A stretch of DNA of 21,668 bases from DATDRS01 sp035291605 (GTDB lineage: Bacteria > Chloroflexota > Anaerolineae > Anaerolineales > UBA6663). The DNA lies in NCBI GenBank assembly GCA_035291605.1, contig DATDRS010000375.1, positions 1-21,668 on the forward strand, read 5' to 3'. Shown here piece after piece: positions 1 through 7,187 of the stretch. How positions within the stretch are numbered: the first letter of the stretch is position 1; the number at the start of each line of letters is the position of its first letter. The position numbers and the translations under genes are program-made. Under the pieces are notes generated by a model. It made no database searches. It saw nothing but the letters and a program-made list of their open reading frames with translations, and was not told the origin of the DNA.

Positions 1-159
1 GAGGACCTTTCGGTCGCGATTGACCGGTCGCACAGGCTCGACCCGAACTCGCTCGTGGGCAAGCTGGATGAGGCGGTCAAAGCCATGCACTCCGACGGCA
101 CGCTGACCAAATTCTCGAACCAGTGGTTCGGGATTGATTTGAGCCAGGCGCCAAAATAG
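1..159 (+). CDS. Amino-acid ABC transporter substrate-binding protein, C-terminal fragment (5' end outside window)
   Basis: The frame is open from base 1 to a TAG at 157-159 and gives 52 residues. They include a LDEAVKAMHSDGTLTKF stretch and a closing QWFGID segment, the usual tail of family 3 periplasmic-type solute-binding proteins (the last helix followed by a W-x-G-x-D turn). It lies 63 bp upstream of a polar amino-acid permease and an ATPase, which is the standard order for this transporter class. The ligand is unknown because the binding lobes lie outside the window. The class assignment comes from this short tail plus the gene order. Confidence 0.8.
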   Translation, partial: EDLSVAIDRSHRLDPNSLVGKLDEAVKAMHSDGTLTKFSNQWFGIDLSQAPK

Positions 160-176
160 CGCATCGTTGCCAGAGC

Positions 177-202
177 GGGGAAGCGGGCGATGCCGCTTCC
201 CC
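177..202 (+). promoter_or_regulatory. Intercistronic stem-loop between binding-protein and permease genes
   Basis: GGGGAAGCGG (177-186) and CCGCTTCCCC (193-202) form a perfect 10-bp stem with a 6-nt loop. It is followed by GTTTCT rather than a T-run, so it is not a strong terminator. Stem-loops here commonly stabilise the binding-protein mRNA or partly attenuate read-through, so that the binding protein is made in excess of the membrane subunits. That role is inferred from position. Confidence 0.6.
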
Positions 203-222
203 GTTTCTGCCAGGAGTGAGGC

Positions 223-1083
223 ATGACCACTGAGAGCACCGCTGCCAAGCCTTACGTTCCCCCCGCCAAGACGCAGGCTGAGCTCATCTATGAACAGCAG
301 CAGCGCGCCCAGCGGCAATTTACCGCCAGTGTAATCATTTCGTGGTTCATTTTGTTGCTGCTCCTCGCATTTTTGTTCAGCGGGGTTGACCTCGCGCTTG
401 GCCCCATAAGGATTACGACGATCCACGTGGACATGAGTTTTGTCCGCGCGTGGGCGCCGTTTATCGCCGAAGGCGCCGGAGCGACGATTGGTATTTCGGC
501 TCTCTCCATCGTATTCGCCACTCTGCTGGCGCTTCTGGCCGCGCTCGGCCGGCTCTCGCGTGTCCCGGCCGTGTATGCGCTCTCGACTTTCTACGTTTCT
601 CTCATCCGGGGCACGCCGCTGTTCCTCCAGGTGATCTTTTTCTTCCTGGCCCTGCCGCAGTTGGGCATCATCCTGCCGGGGTTGTGGGCGGGTGTGCTCG
701 CGCTCGGCCTTAACTACGGCGCGTACATGAGCGAAATCTTCCGGGCCGGGATTCTTTCGGTGGGCAAAGGCCAACGCGAGGCCGCCCTGGCGCTCGGCAT
801 GAACTACAACCAGATGATGCGCCGGATTGTCCTGCCGCAGGCCCTGCGGTTCGCCATCCCGCCGACGGGCAACGAATTCATCGCCATGCTCAAGGATTCG
901 GCGCTCGTCTCGGCGACCGGCTTTGTCCACGAAATCCTGTGGCGCGCGCAAAAGGTCGGCCGCGCGAACTTCCGCAACCTCGAAGCGCTGATCATCGCCG
1001 CCGTCTTTTACTGGGTGATGACGCTCATCTTTACCACCCTGCAGTCCCGGCTGGAGAAATATGTGGCGCGGGGAGACCGCTGA
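223..1083 (+). CDS. Polar amino-acid ABC transporter permease (HisM/GlnP family)
   Basis: This 286-residue integral membrane subunit forms the translocation pore of an amino-acid importer. A charged, Gln-rich N-terminus (about residues 1-33) precedes a first membrane segment at about 38-55. Further hydrophobic segments follow at about 85-110, 125-165 and 255-275. The cytoplasmic EAA loop that docks the ATPase is seen as GKGQREAALALGM followed by LPQALRFAIPP, and RGTPLFLQ is the family's conserved motif ahead of it. The ATG at 223 has AGGAG at 212-216. The N-terminal tail is somewhat long for the family. It sits between the binding-protein gene and the ATPase gene. Substrate specificity cannot be told from the permease. 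Confidence 0.93.
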   Translation: MTTESTAAKPYVPPAKTQAELIYEQQQRAQRQFTASVIISWFILLLLLAFLFSGVDLALGPIRITTIHVDMSFVRAWAPFIAEGAGATIGISALSIVFATLLALLAALGRLSRVPAVYALSTFYVSLIRGTPLFLQVIFFFLALPQLGIILPGLWAGVLALGLNYGAYMSEIFRAGILSVGKGQREAALALGMNYNQMMRRIVLPQALRFAIPPTGNEFIAMLKDSALVSATGFVHEILWRAQKVGRANFRNLEALIIAAVFYWVMTLIFTTLQSRLEKYVARGDR

Positions 1084-1093
1084 AAGCAAACCC

Positions 1094-1165
1094 CCAAATC
1101 CCAACTTCCAAATCCCAAACATCAGATGCGGGGTTTGGAGCTCGGGATTTGGGATGTGGGATTTT
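1094..1165 (+). repeat. AAATCCC-type degenerate repeat with inverted arms
   Basis: CCAAATCCCAA occurs at 1094-1104 and again at 1108-1118. The inverted form GGGATTTGG lies at 1144-1152, followed by a related GGGATGTGGGATT. CCAAAC (1115-1120) can also pair with GTTTGG (1133-1138). The element starts about 10 bp after the permease stop and ends just before the ATPase start, so the transcript can fold into a long hairpin between the two cistrons. Its reading frame adds 14 spurious residues upstream of the ATPase. Confidence 0.7.
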
Positions 1166-1167
1166 CC

Positions 1168-1968
1168 ATGCCGCCGATTGTCCGCCTGACGCACCTCGAC
1201 AAATACTTTGGCCGCCTGCACGTCCTCAAGGACATCGCGCTGGAAGTCCAGCCGCAGGAAGTCGTCTGCCTGATCGGGCGCAGCGGCTCGGGCAAGAGCA
1301 CCCTGCTGCGCTGCATCAACTTCCTGGAAGAGCCGTCCGCCGGGACGGTGGAAGTGGACGGTTTGGCCGTGCCGGCCGGGACACGCGGCAGAGCACACAA
1401 CCAGAGGGTGCATGACATCCGCATCCGCACCGGGATGGTGTTCCAGGAATTCAACCTGTTCCCGCACTTCAGCGTGATTGAGAACATCGTCGAAGCGCCG
1501 GTCACCGTCAAGGGCCTGCCCAAAGAGCAGGCCATCGCCATCGGCGAGAAGTTCCTCGGCAAGGTGGGGCTGATGCACAAGCGCGACGAGTATCCCAACC
1601 GCCTCTCCGGCGGCCAGAAGCAGCGCGTCGCCATCGCCCGCGCGCTGACGATGGAACCCAGGGTGATGCTCTTCGACGAGCCGACCTCGGCGCTGGACCC
1701 GGAACTGATCGGGGAAGTCTTGGAAGTGATGAAGCAGTTGGCGAGGGAGGGGACGACGATGATTGTGGTGACCCACGAGATGTCCTTCGCCCGCGAGGTG
1801 GCGAACCGGGTGATCTACATAGACGAAGGCACCATCGTGGAGGACGGCCCACCGGACACAATTTTCTCGAATCCCTCCGATCCACGCACGCAGCAATTCC
1901 TGGATCGCGTGCTGGTGAAGGATATGATGCTGCTGTTGCAGGACAAAGCGGAGAAGCGTCCTCAGTAA
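1168..1968 (+). CDS. Polar amino-acid ABC transporter ATP-binding protein (GlnQ/HisP family)
   Basis: This 266-residue cytoplasmic ATPase powers the importer encoded by the genes upstream. From the chosen start: Walker A GRSGSGKS (37-44), Q-loop in VFQEFNLFPH (near 93), signature LSGGQ (146-150), Walker B VMLFDE (166-171) with D-loop SALDP, and the H-loop histidine near 203. An in-frame ATG at 1126 would add 14 residues, but those are encoded by the AAATCCC-type repeat and have no ribosome site. The ATG at 1168 gives the usual N-terminus (MPPIVRLTHLDKYFG), so I prefer it, although the SD there is also weak. The gene ends the plus-strand operon and converges on the minus-strand cluster. Confidence 0.93.
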   Translation: MPPIVRLTHLDKYFGRLHVLKDIALEVQPQEVVCLIGRSGSGKSTLLRCINFLEEPSAGTVEVDGLAVPAGTRGRAHNQRVHDIRIRTGMVFQEFNLFPHFSVIENIVEAPVTVKGLPKEQAIAIGEKFLGKVGLMHKRDEYPNRLSGGQKQRVAIARALTMEPRVMLFDEPTSALDPELIGEVLEVMKQLAREGTTMIVVTHEMSFAREVANRVIYIDEGTIVEDGPPDTIFSNPSDPRTQQFLDRVLVKDMMLLLQDKAEKRPQ

Positions 1969-2018
1969 CGTCGGCGGGCAAATAGAACTGCGCCGACCCA
2001 GACTTCAGCGAGCGCAAC

Positions 2019-2049
2019 AAAAAAGCCCCGGCTGCCAAGGAGCCAGGGC
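2019..2049 (-). terminator. Rho-independent terminator of the long minus-strand run
   Basis: Read on the minus strand, GCCCTGGCT (2049-2041), a 7-nt loop, and AGCCGGGGC (2033-2025) form a 9-bp GC-rich stem with one G-U pair. Six T residues follow (2024-2019). It lies about 25 bp past the stop of the maturation protease, the last gene of the minus-strand run, and in the convergent gap with the ABC transporter genes. Confidence 0.85.
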
Positions 2050-2074
2050 GTGAGGGCAGGGTCAGGCAAGCGAG

Positions 2075-2611
2075 TTAGGCGGGGAGGTCTTGCGTTTTAC
2101 CCTCCAGGAGTTCCAGCACCATCTGCGCGGCCGCCGGGACGGCCCTGGCGACCAGCGGGGTGAGAACTTCCGCGAATTCGTACACGTGGGACGACTCAAC
2201 CGCCACGACGGTGACGCGCTCCGGGAGATGCGCGCCCATCGCGCGGCCCAGTTGGAGCGCCGTTTGCAGGTTCGTCTCGTGCGCCGAGCCCAGGTGCCCG
2301 GCCGAGGGGTTGGGCAACGCCTCGAGCGCGAAGCAGGACACCGCGCCGGTTGGCTGGCGGCCGAGGTTGATCGCATCAATCAGGATCGCCTGGTCGTAGC
2401 CTACAAGCCGCTCCATCAGGCTGAGGCCGCCGCCGGCGTGGAAATCCACCTCGATAGCAGATGGTTGATGCCGAATGGCTGATGGCGTTGTTCCGGGCGC
2501 TATCCGCCATCTGCCGCCGGCTATCTGCTTTTGCACCTCTTCGGCCACGCGCCAGCCTACGCCGTCGTCGCCGAGGATAGGATTGCCCAGGCCAAGAATC
2601 AATGTTTTCAA
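2075..2611 (-). CDS. [NiFe]-hydrogenase maturation protease (HyaD/HycI family) with an in-frame repeat insertion
   Basis: This endopeptidase removes the C-terminal tail of the hydrogenase large subunit after nickel insertion. The family start is clear: MKTLILGLGNPILGDDGVG, with D16 at the metal-binding acidic position. The FHAGGG...LMERLVGYDQAILIDAI core follows, and a later SAHETNLQTAL stretch carries the metal-binding His. The start is TTG at 2611: AGGAGG (2621-2616) lies 4 nt upstream, whereas the in-frame ATG at 2632 has no such site. At 178 aa it is longer than the usual 150-160. The excess is residues about 31-53 (AGGRWRIAPGTTPSAIRHQP...), which are encoded by a repeat element and lie between the first helix and the second strand. 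The substrate is presumably MvhA encoded upstream. Whether the inserted loop is tolerated is unknown. Confidence 0.9.
   Translation of the reverse strand: MKTLILGLGNPILGDDGVGWRVAEEVQKQIAGGRWRIAPGTTPSAIRHQPSAIEVDFHAGGGLSLMERLVGYDQAILIDAINLGRQPTGAVSCFALEALPNPSAGHLGSAHETNLQTALQLGRAMGAHLPERVTVVAVESSHVYEFAEVLTPLVARAVPAAAQMVLELLEGKTQDLPA
2457..2528 (-). repeat. GCCATCAGCCAT-type repeat element inside the protease gene
   Basis: The segment has inverted ends GCAGATGG (2457-2464) and CCATCTGC (2507-2514), a further CTATCTGC at 2521-2528, and the direct motif ATGGCTGATGGC at 2475-2486. On the coding (minus) strand it reads as degenerate copies of GCCATCAGCCATC. Its translation, PSAIRHQPSAI, is itself an imperfect repeat. 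It keeps the protease frame open. Confidence 0.7.
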
Positions 2612-2778
2612 TGAGCCTCCTGAGTACGTCATCGGTGACAAAGAGCAGAGCCGCGCTGATCCGCCCCGGCCCTGCGAAAGTCACTTTGCACTCCACGCTG
2701 GTGCTAACCAGCTGATTTCGGATCGTTACATTCGCATCAGTGTTCTCGCGTGAGGCGTTTTTGATCCTACCAACCTGG
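2612..2778. other. Intergenic region between propeller and protease genes
   Basis: This 167-bp gap holds no convincing gene, terminator or promoter. One minus-strand frame stays open through it and into the protease gene in a different register (see rejected items). Confidence 0.4.
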
Positions 2779-4869
2779 CTAACGCGTCACCAGCGGCAGG
2801 TATATCCGCTTCGGTGGAGGCGGAGTGTTAGACGTGGCTGTAGCGGTTGGGGTGCTGGTGAATGTTGCTGCCGGCGTGGTTGTAGCGGTTGGGGTGCTGG
2901 TGGGTGTTGCTGTCGAAGCGGCTGATTCACTCGTATCCTGGATCACTGACACTTTCCTGGCCCACTCTGCAGGATAACTGGCGTGTGTCACGTAAAGTCG
3001 TGAAAGGTCAGGGTAGACGGCGTAATCCCGGATGCTGCCATCCACGAACACGCGGCTCAAGAGCGCCCCGGATGTTCCGTCATAGGCCTGGAAGAGTGTG
3101 TAGCCCGTATAACCGTACAGGCGATTAGTCTGCGGGTTCGTCTCCAATTGCCCGCTCACGCCCTGGATCATTCCCAGTTCGGCATGGGTGTCGCCATCCA
3201 GGATCAGCGCACCTGCCTGTCCGCTGCGAGACACCCATACGTACACCCGGTTGGTCGCCGGATTCACGGCAACGTCGCCTACGGAGGTGTAATCTATCGT
3301 CTGCACCACATCGTCGGTCGCCGGGCTGATGATGCGCAAGTCGTCGTCCAGTGAGTAAGTGCTGTAAGCATTGCCTGTCGTCGGGTTGACCGCCACATGG
3401 ACCGACTGGAAGTACGACGATGTGCCCAGATCTAGAGTCCGGATGTGCGCCAGCGTTGCGCCGTCGTAGATTTTGACCACGTCTGGCTCCCCGAGCCAGA
3501 CGGCGCGGTCGGCGATGTACACACGCCCATTGCTCGGATTGACGGCGATTTCGTCCCCACTCCCCAGATTCCCCATCACCTGGTTATTCGTGCCGCTGAT
3601 CACGTAAGTCTGGCCAACGGTCACGGCATAGATCTGATTCCGGGTCTCATCCACGCCCACATCGTCAACCGGCGGCCAATCGGGGTCATCGGACAGGGGA
3701 ATGTAGGAAAGCGAGTCCAGCGTGGTCGCATCAAACACGGCGACGCCCCCGTCCACCCCCACGTACAGGCGGTTGGTCACCGTGTTCACCGCTACTCCGT
3801 CCCCATCCTCCGGCAGATTCAGCGTGGCGATGACAGAGGGAGGCGCCGGCGTCGGTGCGGGGCCTGTGGGCGAGGCGTCCTGGATGATGGTCATCTTCTT
3901 GCCCCAAGAGGAAGGATAGGAGGCGTGCGTGCCGAACAGTCTGCCCAGGTTCATGTGGACATCATAGTCCGCCAGATTGCCATCCAGATAGACGTACCCC
4001 ACGAGGCTATGGGTGGTGAGGTCGGCGATCCGCAGGACATACCCCGGCGACGACGAGGCCACTCCATAGAGGCGATTGGTCAGTCGGTTCAGCCGCAGTC
4101 GCCCAACGATCCCGGGAATGTTGCCCACCTGGGTGTGGGTCGCCCCATCCAGAACCACCGTGTCTAGCAATTGCCCCACATACACCCGATTGGTATCCGG
4201 GTTCACCGCCACATAGCCGATGTTCTCCAGGTGCACACGCGTCACCTCGGCATGGGTGTTGCCGTCCAGCACGCGCAGGTCGTCGTCGCCCGTGAAGGCG
4301 ATGTACACCCGGTTCGTCGTCGGGTTTGCCGCCAGATGAGCGTATTCGAAAGAGCTCACGTTGCCCAGGTTGATGTCGGGGAGCCAGGTGTTGCTGGCCC
4401 CGTCGAGCACGTGAACCACACTCGGATCCGTATAGGGGTAGTGCGACCAGTCCGCAATGTACACCCGGTTGGTGGCAGAGTTCACGGCGACTTCATCACC
4501 GTCCGTCTCAAAGTTCGCCAGCACGGCGTTCGTGTTGCCGTCAATAACGTACGTCCGGAACCCGGCAGCGTAGACCCGGTTGGTCGCGGCGTTCACGGCC
4601 AAGCCGTAGCACGGAGTATAGTTCTGGGGGAGCGAAACTGTGGTGATGAGGGCGTGGGTTTGGGCATCGTATACGTTGATCTGGCCTCCAACGGCGACGT
4701 AGACGCGATTCGTGTCCGGGTTCACGGCGACGCCCCCGCCGTCCTTGCCCAGGTCAATCACACCCAAAATGATCTGCGCCCTGGCGAGTGAGCTAATGCC
4801 CATCTCCACAGCAAGCGCCGCGATCAAAACCAATACCACCGCGACTAAGCGCTTTCGTCTGGCGTTCAT
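2779..4869 (-). CDS. Secreted YVTN-type double beta-propeller protein with Thr/Pro linker and YLPLV-type tail
   Basis: The protein is about 696 aa. From ATG 4869 (GAGG five nt upstream) the N-terminus is a signal peptide: NARRKR, a hydrophobic run VAVVLVLIAALAV, then LARA. An earlier in-frame ATG at 4896 has only a poorly spaced SD. The body is built of roughly 45-residue blades marked AVNPxTNRVYV. There are two homologous halves: the first runs from GKDGGGVAVNPDTNRVYV to THASYPSSWGKK...IIQD, the second from PEDGDGVAVNTVTNRLYV to THASYPAEWARK...VIQD, joined by a Pro-rich hinge. After the second half come about 35 Thr/Pro/Ala residues and a terminal KRIYLPLVTR. The family (NHL/YVTN repeats) is generally extracellular, in binding or surface roles; no catalytic residues are visible. 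It lies between hydrogenase-related genes with no obvious functional link, so it may be an insertion. Confidence 0.85.
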   Translation of the reverse strand: MNARRKRLVAVVLVLIAALAVEMGISSLARAQIILGVIDLGKDGGGVAVNPDTNRVYVAVGGQINVYDAQTHALITTVSLPQNYTPCYGLAVNAATNRVYAAGFRTYVIDGNTNAVLANFETDGDEVAVNSATNRVYIADWSHYPYTDPSVVHVLDGASNTWLPDINLGNVSSFEYAHLAANPTTNRVYIAFTGDDDLRVLDGNTHAEVTRVHLENIGYVAVNPDTNRVYVGQLLDTVVLDGATHTQVGNIPGIVGRLRLNRLTNRLYGVASSSPGYVLRIADLTTHSLVGYVYLDGNLADYDVHMNLGRLFGTHASYPSSWGKKMTIIQDASPTGPAPTPAPPSVIATLNLPEDGDGVAVNTVTNRLYVGVDGGVAVFDATTLDSLSYIPLSDDPDWPPVDDVGVDETRNQIYAVTVGQTYVISGTNNQVMGNLGSGDEIAVNPSNGRVYIADRAVWLGEPDVVKIYDGATLAHIRTLDLGTSSYFQSVHVAVNPTTGNAYSTYSLDDDLRIISPATDDVVQTIDYTSVGDVAVNPATNRVYVWVSRSGQAGALILDGDTHAELGMIQGVSGQLETNPQTNRLYGYTGYTLFQAYDGTSGALLSRVFVDGSIRDYAVYPDLSRLYVTHASYPAEWARKVSVIQDTSESAASTATPTSTPTATTTPAATFTSTPTATATSNTPPPPKRIYLPLVTR

Positions 4870-4927
4870 CTGGCCCTCAAAGAACCCGCTTATCATTAAC
4901 TCCGTGAGGGCGGCGCGGGCCGCCCAA

Positions 4928-5065
4928 CTAACAATTCTGCCGCATCACTTCCACCACATCGCCTTGCGCATCGCGGATCGTCACTTGCAACGGCATCTGC
5001 CCCGGCAGGGAGTGGGTGGCGCAGCCAAAGCACGGGCCGTAGGCCCGGAAGGCCATCTCAACGCG
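4928..5065 (-). pseudogene. 3' remnant of a second [NiFe]-hydrogenase large subunit gene
   Basis: Translating the minus strand from 5065 to the TAG at 4930-4928 gives RVEMAFRAYGPCFGCATH and then a 27-residue tail ending MRQNC. This aligns without gaps to the last 45 residues of the intact MvhA in this window. The L2 motif is present, but DPCLGC has become GPCFGC. At nucleotide level the first two thirds are nearly identical to the intact gene (about five mismatches in about 98 bases compared by eye). The part encoding the last 12-15 residues is clearly more diverged. Upstream of 5065 the similarity stops abruptly and no start or L1 motif exists, so this cannot encode a hydrogenase. Confidence 0.85.
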
Positions 5066-5066
5066 G

Positions 5067-5080
5067 GGGAATAAATTCCC
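5067..5080. repeat. Palindrome at the breakpoint of the hydrogenase remnant
   Basis: GGGAAT (5067-5072) and ATTCCC (5075-5080) flank AA, immediately next to the point (5065) where similarity to mvhA ends. It may mark a recombination or insertion junction. The remaining bases 5081-5181 up to the cytochrome stop show no gene or clear terminator. Confidence 0.4.
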
Positions 5081-5181
5081 GTCTGAAATTTAGCTGGCTT
5101 TTCGCCTTCAGCCGGGTGTTTTATCGCCAGGCGTCTATGGGCGTGAAGCCTTGAGCCGTTATGGCCTGTCCGAAGATTCGG

Positions 5182-5610
5182 CTATTTCTTAGCCGACATG
5201 AGGTAGGCCACGATGTCGGCCAGCTCCTGATCCGATAACTGTCCCCCGAAATTATCGGGCATCGCCATCGCAGCGGTGAATTCTGCCGCCACGGCGTCGT
5301 GAGGTTCTTCGATTGAGACTCGGACGTAGTCGGCCGTCAGGCGCTCCCCGGCTTGATAGAGGGTAGGGCCGATGAACGTGCGCGGCAGCGTCGCTGTGTG
5401 GCACTCCAGGCAGTATTCGTTAAAAAGGAGCAATCCGCCTTCCGGGTCGCCCAGATAAGACGCGGCCTCTGCCCCGCCGGCGACAGCGGCCTGGGGAGTG
5501 CGCGCCACGGCGGTCGCGCCGGACGGCGTTTCAGACGCGCATGCACTCAGCGAGAGCGCTGCGCCGACGAGCAGGAGAAGCCACGAGGCCAGCAGTTGTT
5601 TTGCAGACAT
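5182..5610 (-). CDS. Monohaem c-type cytochrome, lipoprotein
   Basis: This 142-aa electron carrier acts outside the cytoplasmic membrane. Residues 6-23 are a hydrophobic signal ending in a lipobox (LSAC, lipidated C24). A low-complexity Ala/Thr/Pro linker runs to about residue 50. The haem site is CLECH (C67, C70, H71), and the likely distal ligand is a Met in AMAMPDNF (M115 or M117). The ending SDQELADIVAYLMSA is the normal last helix of class I cytochromes c. ATG 5610 has GGAGG (5622-5618) seven nt upstream. It follows mvhA by 98 bp on the same strand. The link to a cytoplasmic hydrogenase is not obvious, because a membrane step would be needed; the EMO-like protein encoded upstream or another quinol oxidoreductase could supply one. 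Confidence 0.9.
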   Translation of the reverse strand: MSAKQLLASWLLLLVGAALSLSACASETPSGATAVARTPQAAVAGGAEAASYLGDPEGGLLLFNEYCLECHTATLPRTFIGPTLYQAGERLTADYVRVSIEEPHDAVAAEFTAAMAMPDNFGGQLSDQELADIVAYLMSAKK

Positions 5611-5636
5611 AGGAATTCCTCCGATTTGAGTATCCA

Positions 5637-5662
5637 GTCACCCCAAAGCCTGGAGGAGTGAC
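5637..5662 (-). promoter_or_regulatory. Stem-loop between mvhA and the cytochrome gene
   Basis: On the minus strand GTCACTCC (5662-5655) pairs with GGGGTGAC (5644-5637) over 8 bp with one G-U pair and a 10-nt loop. There is no T-run. It could separate the expression of mvhA from the downstream cytochrome, but evidence is limited to the dyad. Confidence 0.3.
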
Positions 5663-5708
5663 AGCCCCCAATTGCGCTTTCGCTCAAGCGTGTGCATACC
5701 AGGCCTCG

Positions 5709-7175
5709 TCAGCAACGCTGTTTCAACACTTTCACCGTCTCACCCCTTGCATCGCGGATCGTCACCTGCAGCGGCATCTGCCCCGGCAGGGCGTGGGTGG
5801 CGCAGCCAAGGCACGGGTCGTAGGCCCGGAAGGCCATCTCAACGCGGTTGAGCAGCCCCTCGGTGACGACCGTGCCTTTGTGGATGAACGACTGCGCGGC
5901 TTTCTTGATAGACATACTGATCGGCGCGTAGTTGTTCGTCGTGCCGACGATGAGATTGACCTTCGTGAGCAGGCCGCGCTCGTCCGTCCAGTAGTGATGG
6001 GTCAGCGTGCCGCGCGGGGCTTCGACAATCCCCACGCCCTCGGTGGGCTTTTCGGTGGGGACGGCGTGGACATTCGGGGAGGTGATCTCCGGGTCGGCGG
6101 CGAGCTCCACCCAGCGCTCGGCGGCGTACAGCAGTTCGATGAGCCGCGCCCAGTGCGTGGCGAGGCGTTGATGCACCGGCTTGCCGCCGAGGGTGCTGTA
6201 GAACTTCTCGTACTCCGCCTGCGCCAGTCGGGTCGCCATGCCGTCGGCGGCGTTGAGGCGCGAGAGCGGTGTAGCGCAATACACGCCGGAGTCCTTGCCG
6301 TCCACAAACCCCTTCCAGCCGATCTTCTTGAGATACGGAAACTTGAGATAGGTCCACGGTTCGACGTGTTCGGCGATCCAGTCCGTGTACTCGTTGGGCC
6401 CATACTTGCCGAGACGCCTGCCCTCCGGGTCCACCACGCTCACCAGCCCGTCGTAGAAGTTGACCTTGTTGTTCGCGTCTACCACGCCGATGTAGTGCGT
6501 GCGGTGAGCGTAGATGTCGCCGAGGATCAGGTCCACGTAGGCCTTGTTGCCGAGTACGATGTCATCAAATAGCTTCAGGCTGAACTGCGCGAACTCAATC
6601 GCCCAGCGGCCCATCTGCTCGATCTCCTGCCGCTGCGCCTCGGTGATGCCCTTCGTCTGTCCGCCAGGGATCGAGGTGCACGGGTGCACTTTGCGCCCGC
6701 CGATCATCTCGATGACCGTGTGTCCGTACTTGCGGCACTGGATCACCTTGCCGCCGATCTCCAGCCCGACCTTGTGGATCACGCCCAGGATGTTGCGCTC
6801 GGCCACCGGCGCATCTGGCCCCATCACGAAGTCCGGCCCGCCGAGGGCGTAGAAGTGCGTGGTGTGGTCGGTGACGTAAAACGCGCTGTAGAGCAGCTCG
6901 CGCAGCATCTTCGCCGGGCGCGGCGGGTCAACGTGATATACTGCGTCGGCGGCTTTGGCGGCCGCCATGTGGTGCGCTTCCGGGCACACGCCGCAAATGC
7001 GATTGGTCAGCAACGGCATTTCTTCGACAGGGCGCCCCACACAGAATCGCTCAAAGCCACGCAGCTCGGGAATCTGGAAATAGGTGTTGGCGACCTCGCC
7101 TTCGGCGTCGAGGAAAATCTCGATCTTGCCGTGCCCTTCGAGACGGGTGATGGGGTCAATCGTTATTCGTTGCAT
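5709..7175 (-). CDS. mvhA: F420-non-reducing-type [NiFe]-hydrogenase large subunit (MvhA, group 3c-like)
   Basis: This 488-aa catalytic subunit carries the Ni-Fe site for H2 oxidation or evolution. The N-terminus RITIDPITRLEGHGKIEI is the family start. L1 is RICGVCPEAHH (C61, C64). L2 is DPCLGCATH (C455, C458, H461). After H461 a 27-residue tail (ALPGQMPLQ...KQRC) is still encoded; maturation proteases cut after this His once nickel is loaded, which fits the protease gene at 2075-2611. There is no signal peptide and the small subunit has no Tat signal, so the enzyme is cytoplasmic. ATG 7175 has AGGAG seven nt upstream. It is the last of the mvhD-mvhG-mvhA set. Placement in group 3c rests on the neighbouring mvhD and hdrA genes as well as the sequence. 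Confidence 0.96.
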   Translation of the reverse strand: MQRITIDPITRLEGHGKIEIFLDAEGEVANTYFQIPELRGFERFCVGRPVEEMPLLTNRICGVCPEAHHMAAAKAADAVYHVDPPRPAKMLRELLYSAFYVTDHTTHFYALGGPDFVMGPDAPVAERNILGVIHKVGLEIGGKVIQCRKYGHTVIEMIGGRKVHPCTSIPGGQTKGITEAQRQEIEQMGRWAIEFAQFSLKLFDDIVLGNKAYVDLILGDIYAHRTHYIGVVDANNKVNFYDGLVSVVDPEGRRLGKYGPNEYTDWIAEHVEPWTYLKFPYLKKIGWKGFVDGKDSGVYCATPLSRLNAADGMATRLAQAEYEKFYSTLGGKPVHQRLATHWARLIELLYAAERWVELAADPEITSPNVHAVPTEKPTEGVGIVEAPRGTLTHHYWTDERGLLTKVNLIVGTTNNYAPISMSIKKAAQSFIHKGTVVTEGLLNRVEMAFRAYDPCLGCATHALPGQMPLQVTIRDARGETVKVLKQRC

Positions 7176-7187
7176 ATTGCTTCTCCT

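Noticed and set aside
1970..1997. GTCGGCG/CGCCGAC dyad after the ABC transporter ATPase gene
   Set aside because: It is a 7-bp stem with a 14-nt loop and no T-run on the plus strand; too weak to call a terminator.
2376..2770. Stop-free minus-strand frame containing VECKVTFAGPGRISAALLF, ahead of and into the protease gene
   Set aside because: It has no ribosome site or recognisable family and its second half is a shadow of the protease. The first half has plausible codon use and could be a gene remnant, but I cannot support it.
3445..4791. Long plus-strand frames over the propeller gene
   Set aside because: They mirror the repeated blades of the minus-strand protein, giving periodic HVHPVG-like translations, and have no start signals.
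5658..6572. Plus-strand frame over mvhA that resembles another at 4712-5074
   Set aside because: Both are antisense shadows; their similarity only reflects the duplicated hydrogenase 3' end, which is reported as a remnant.
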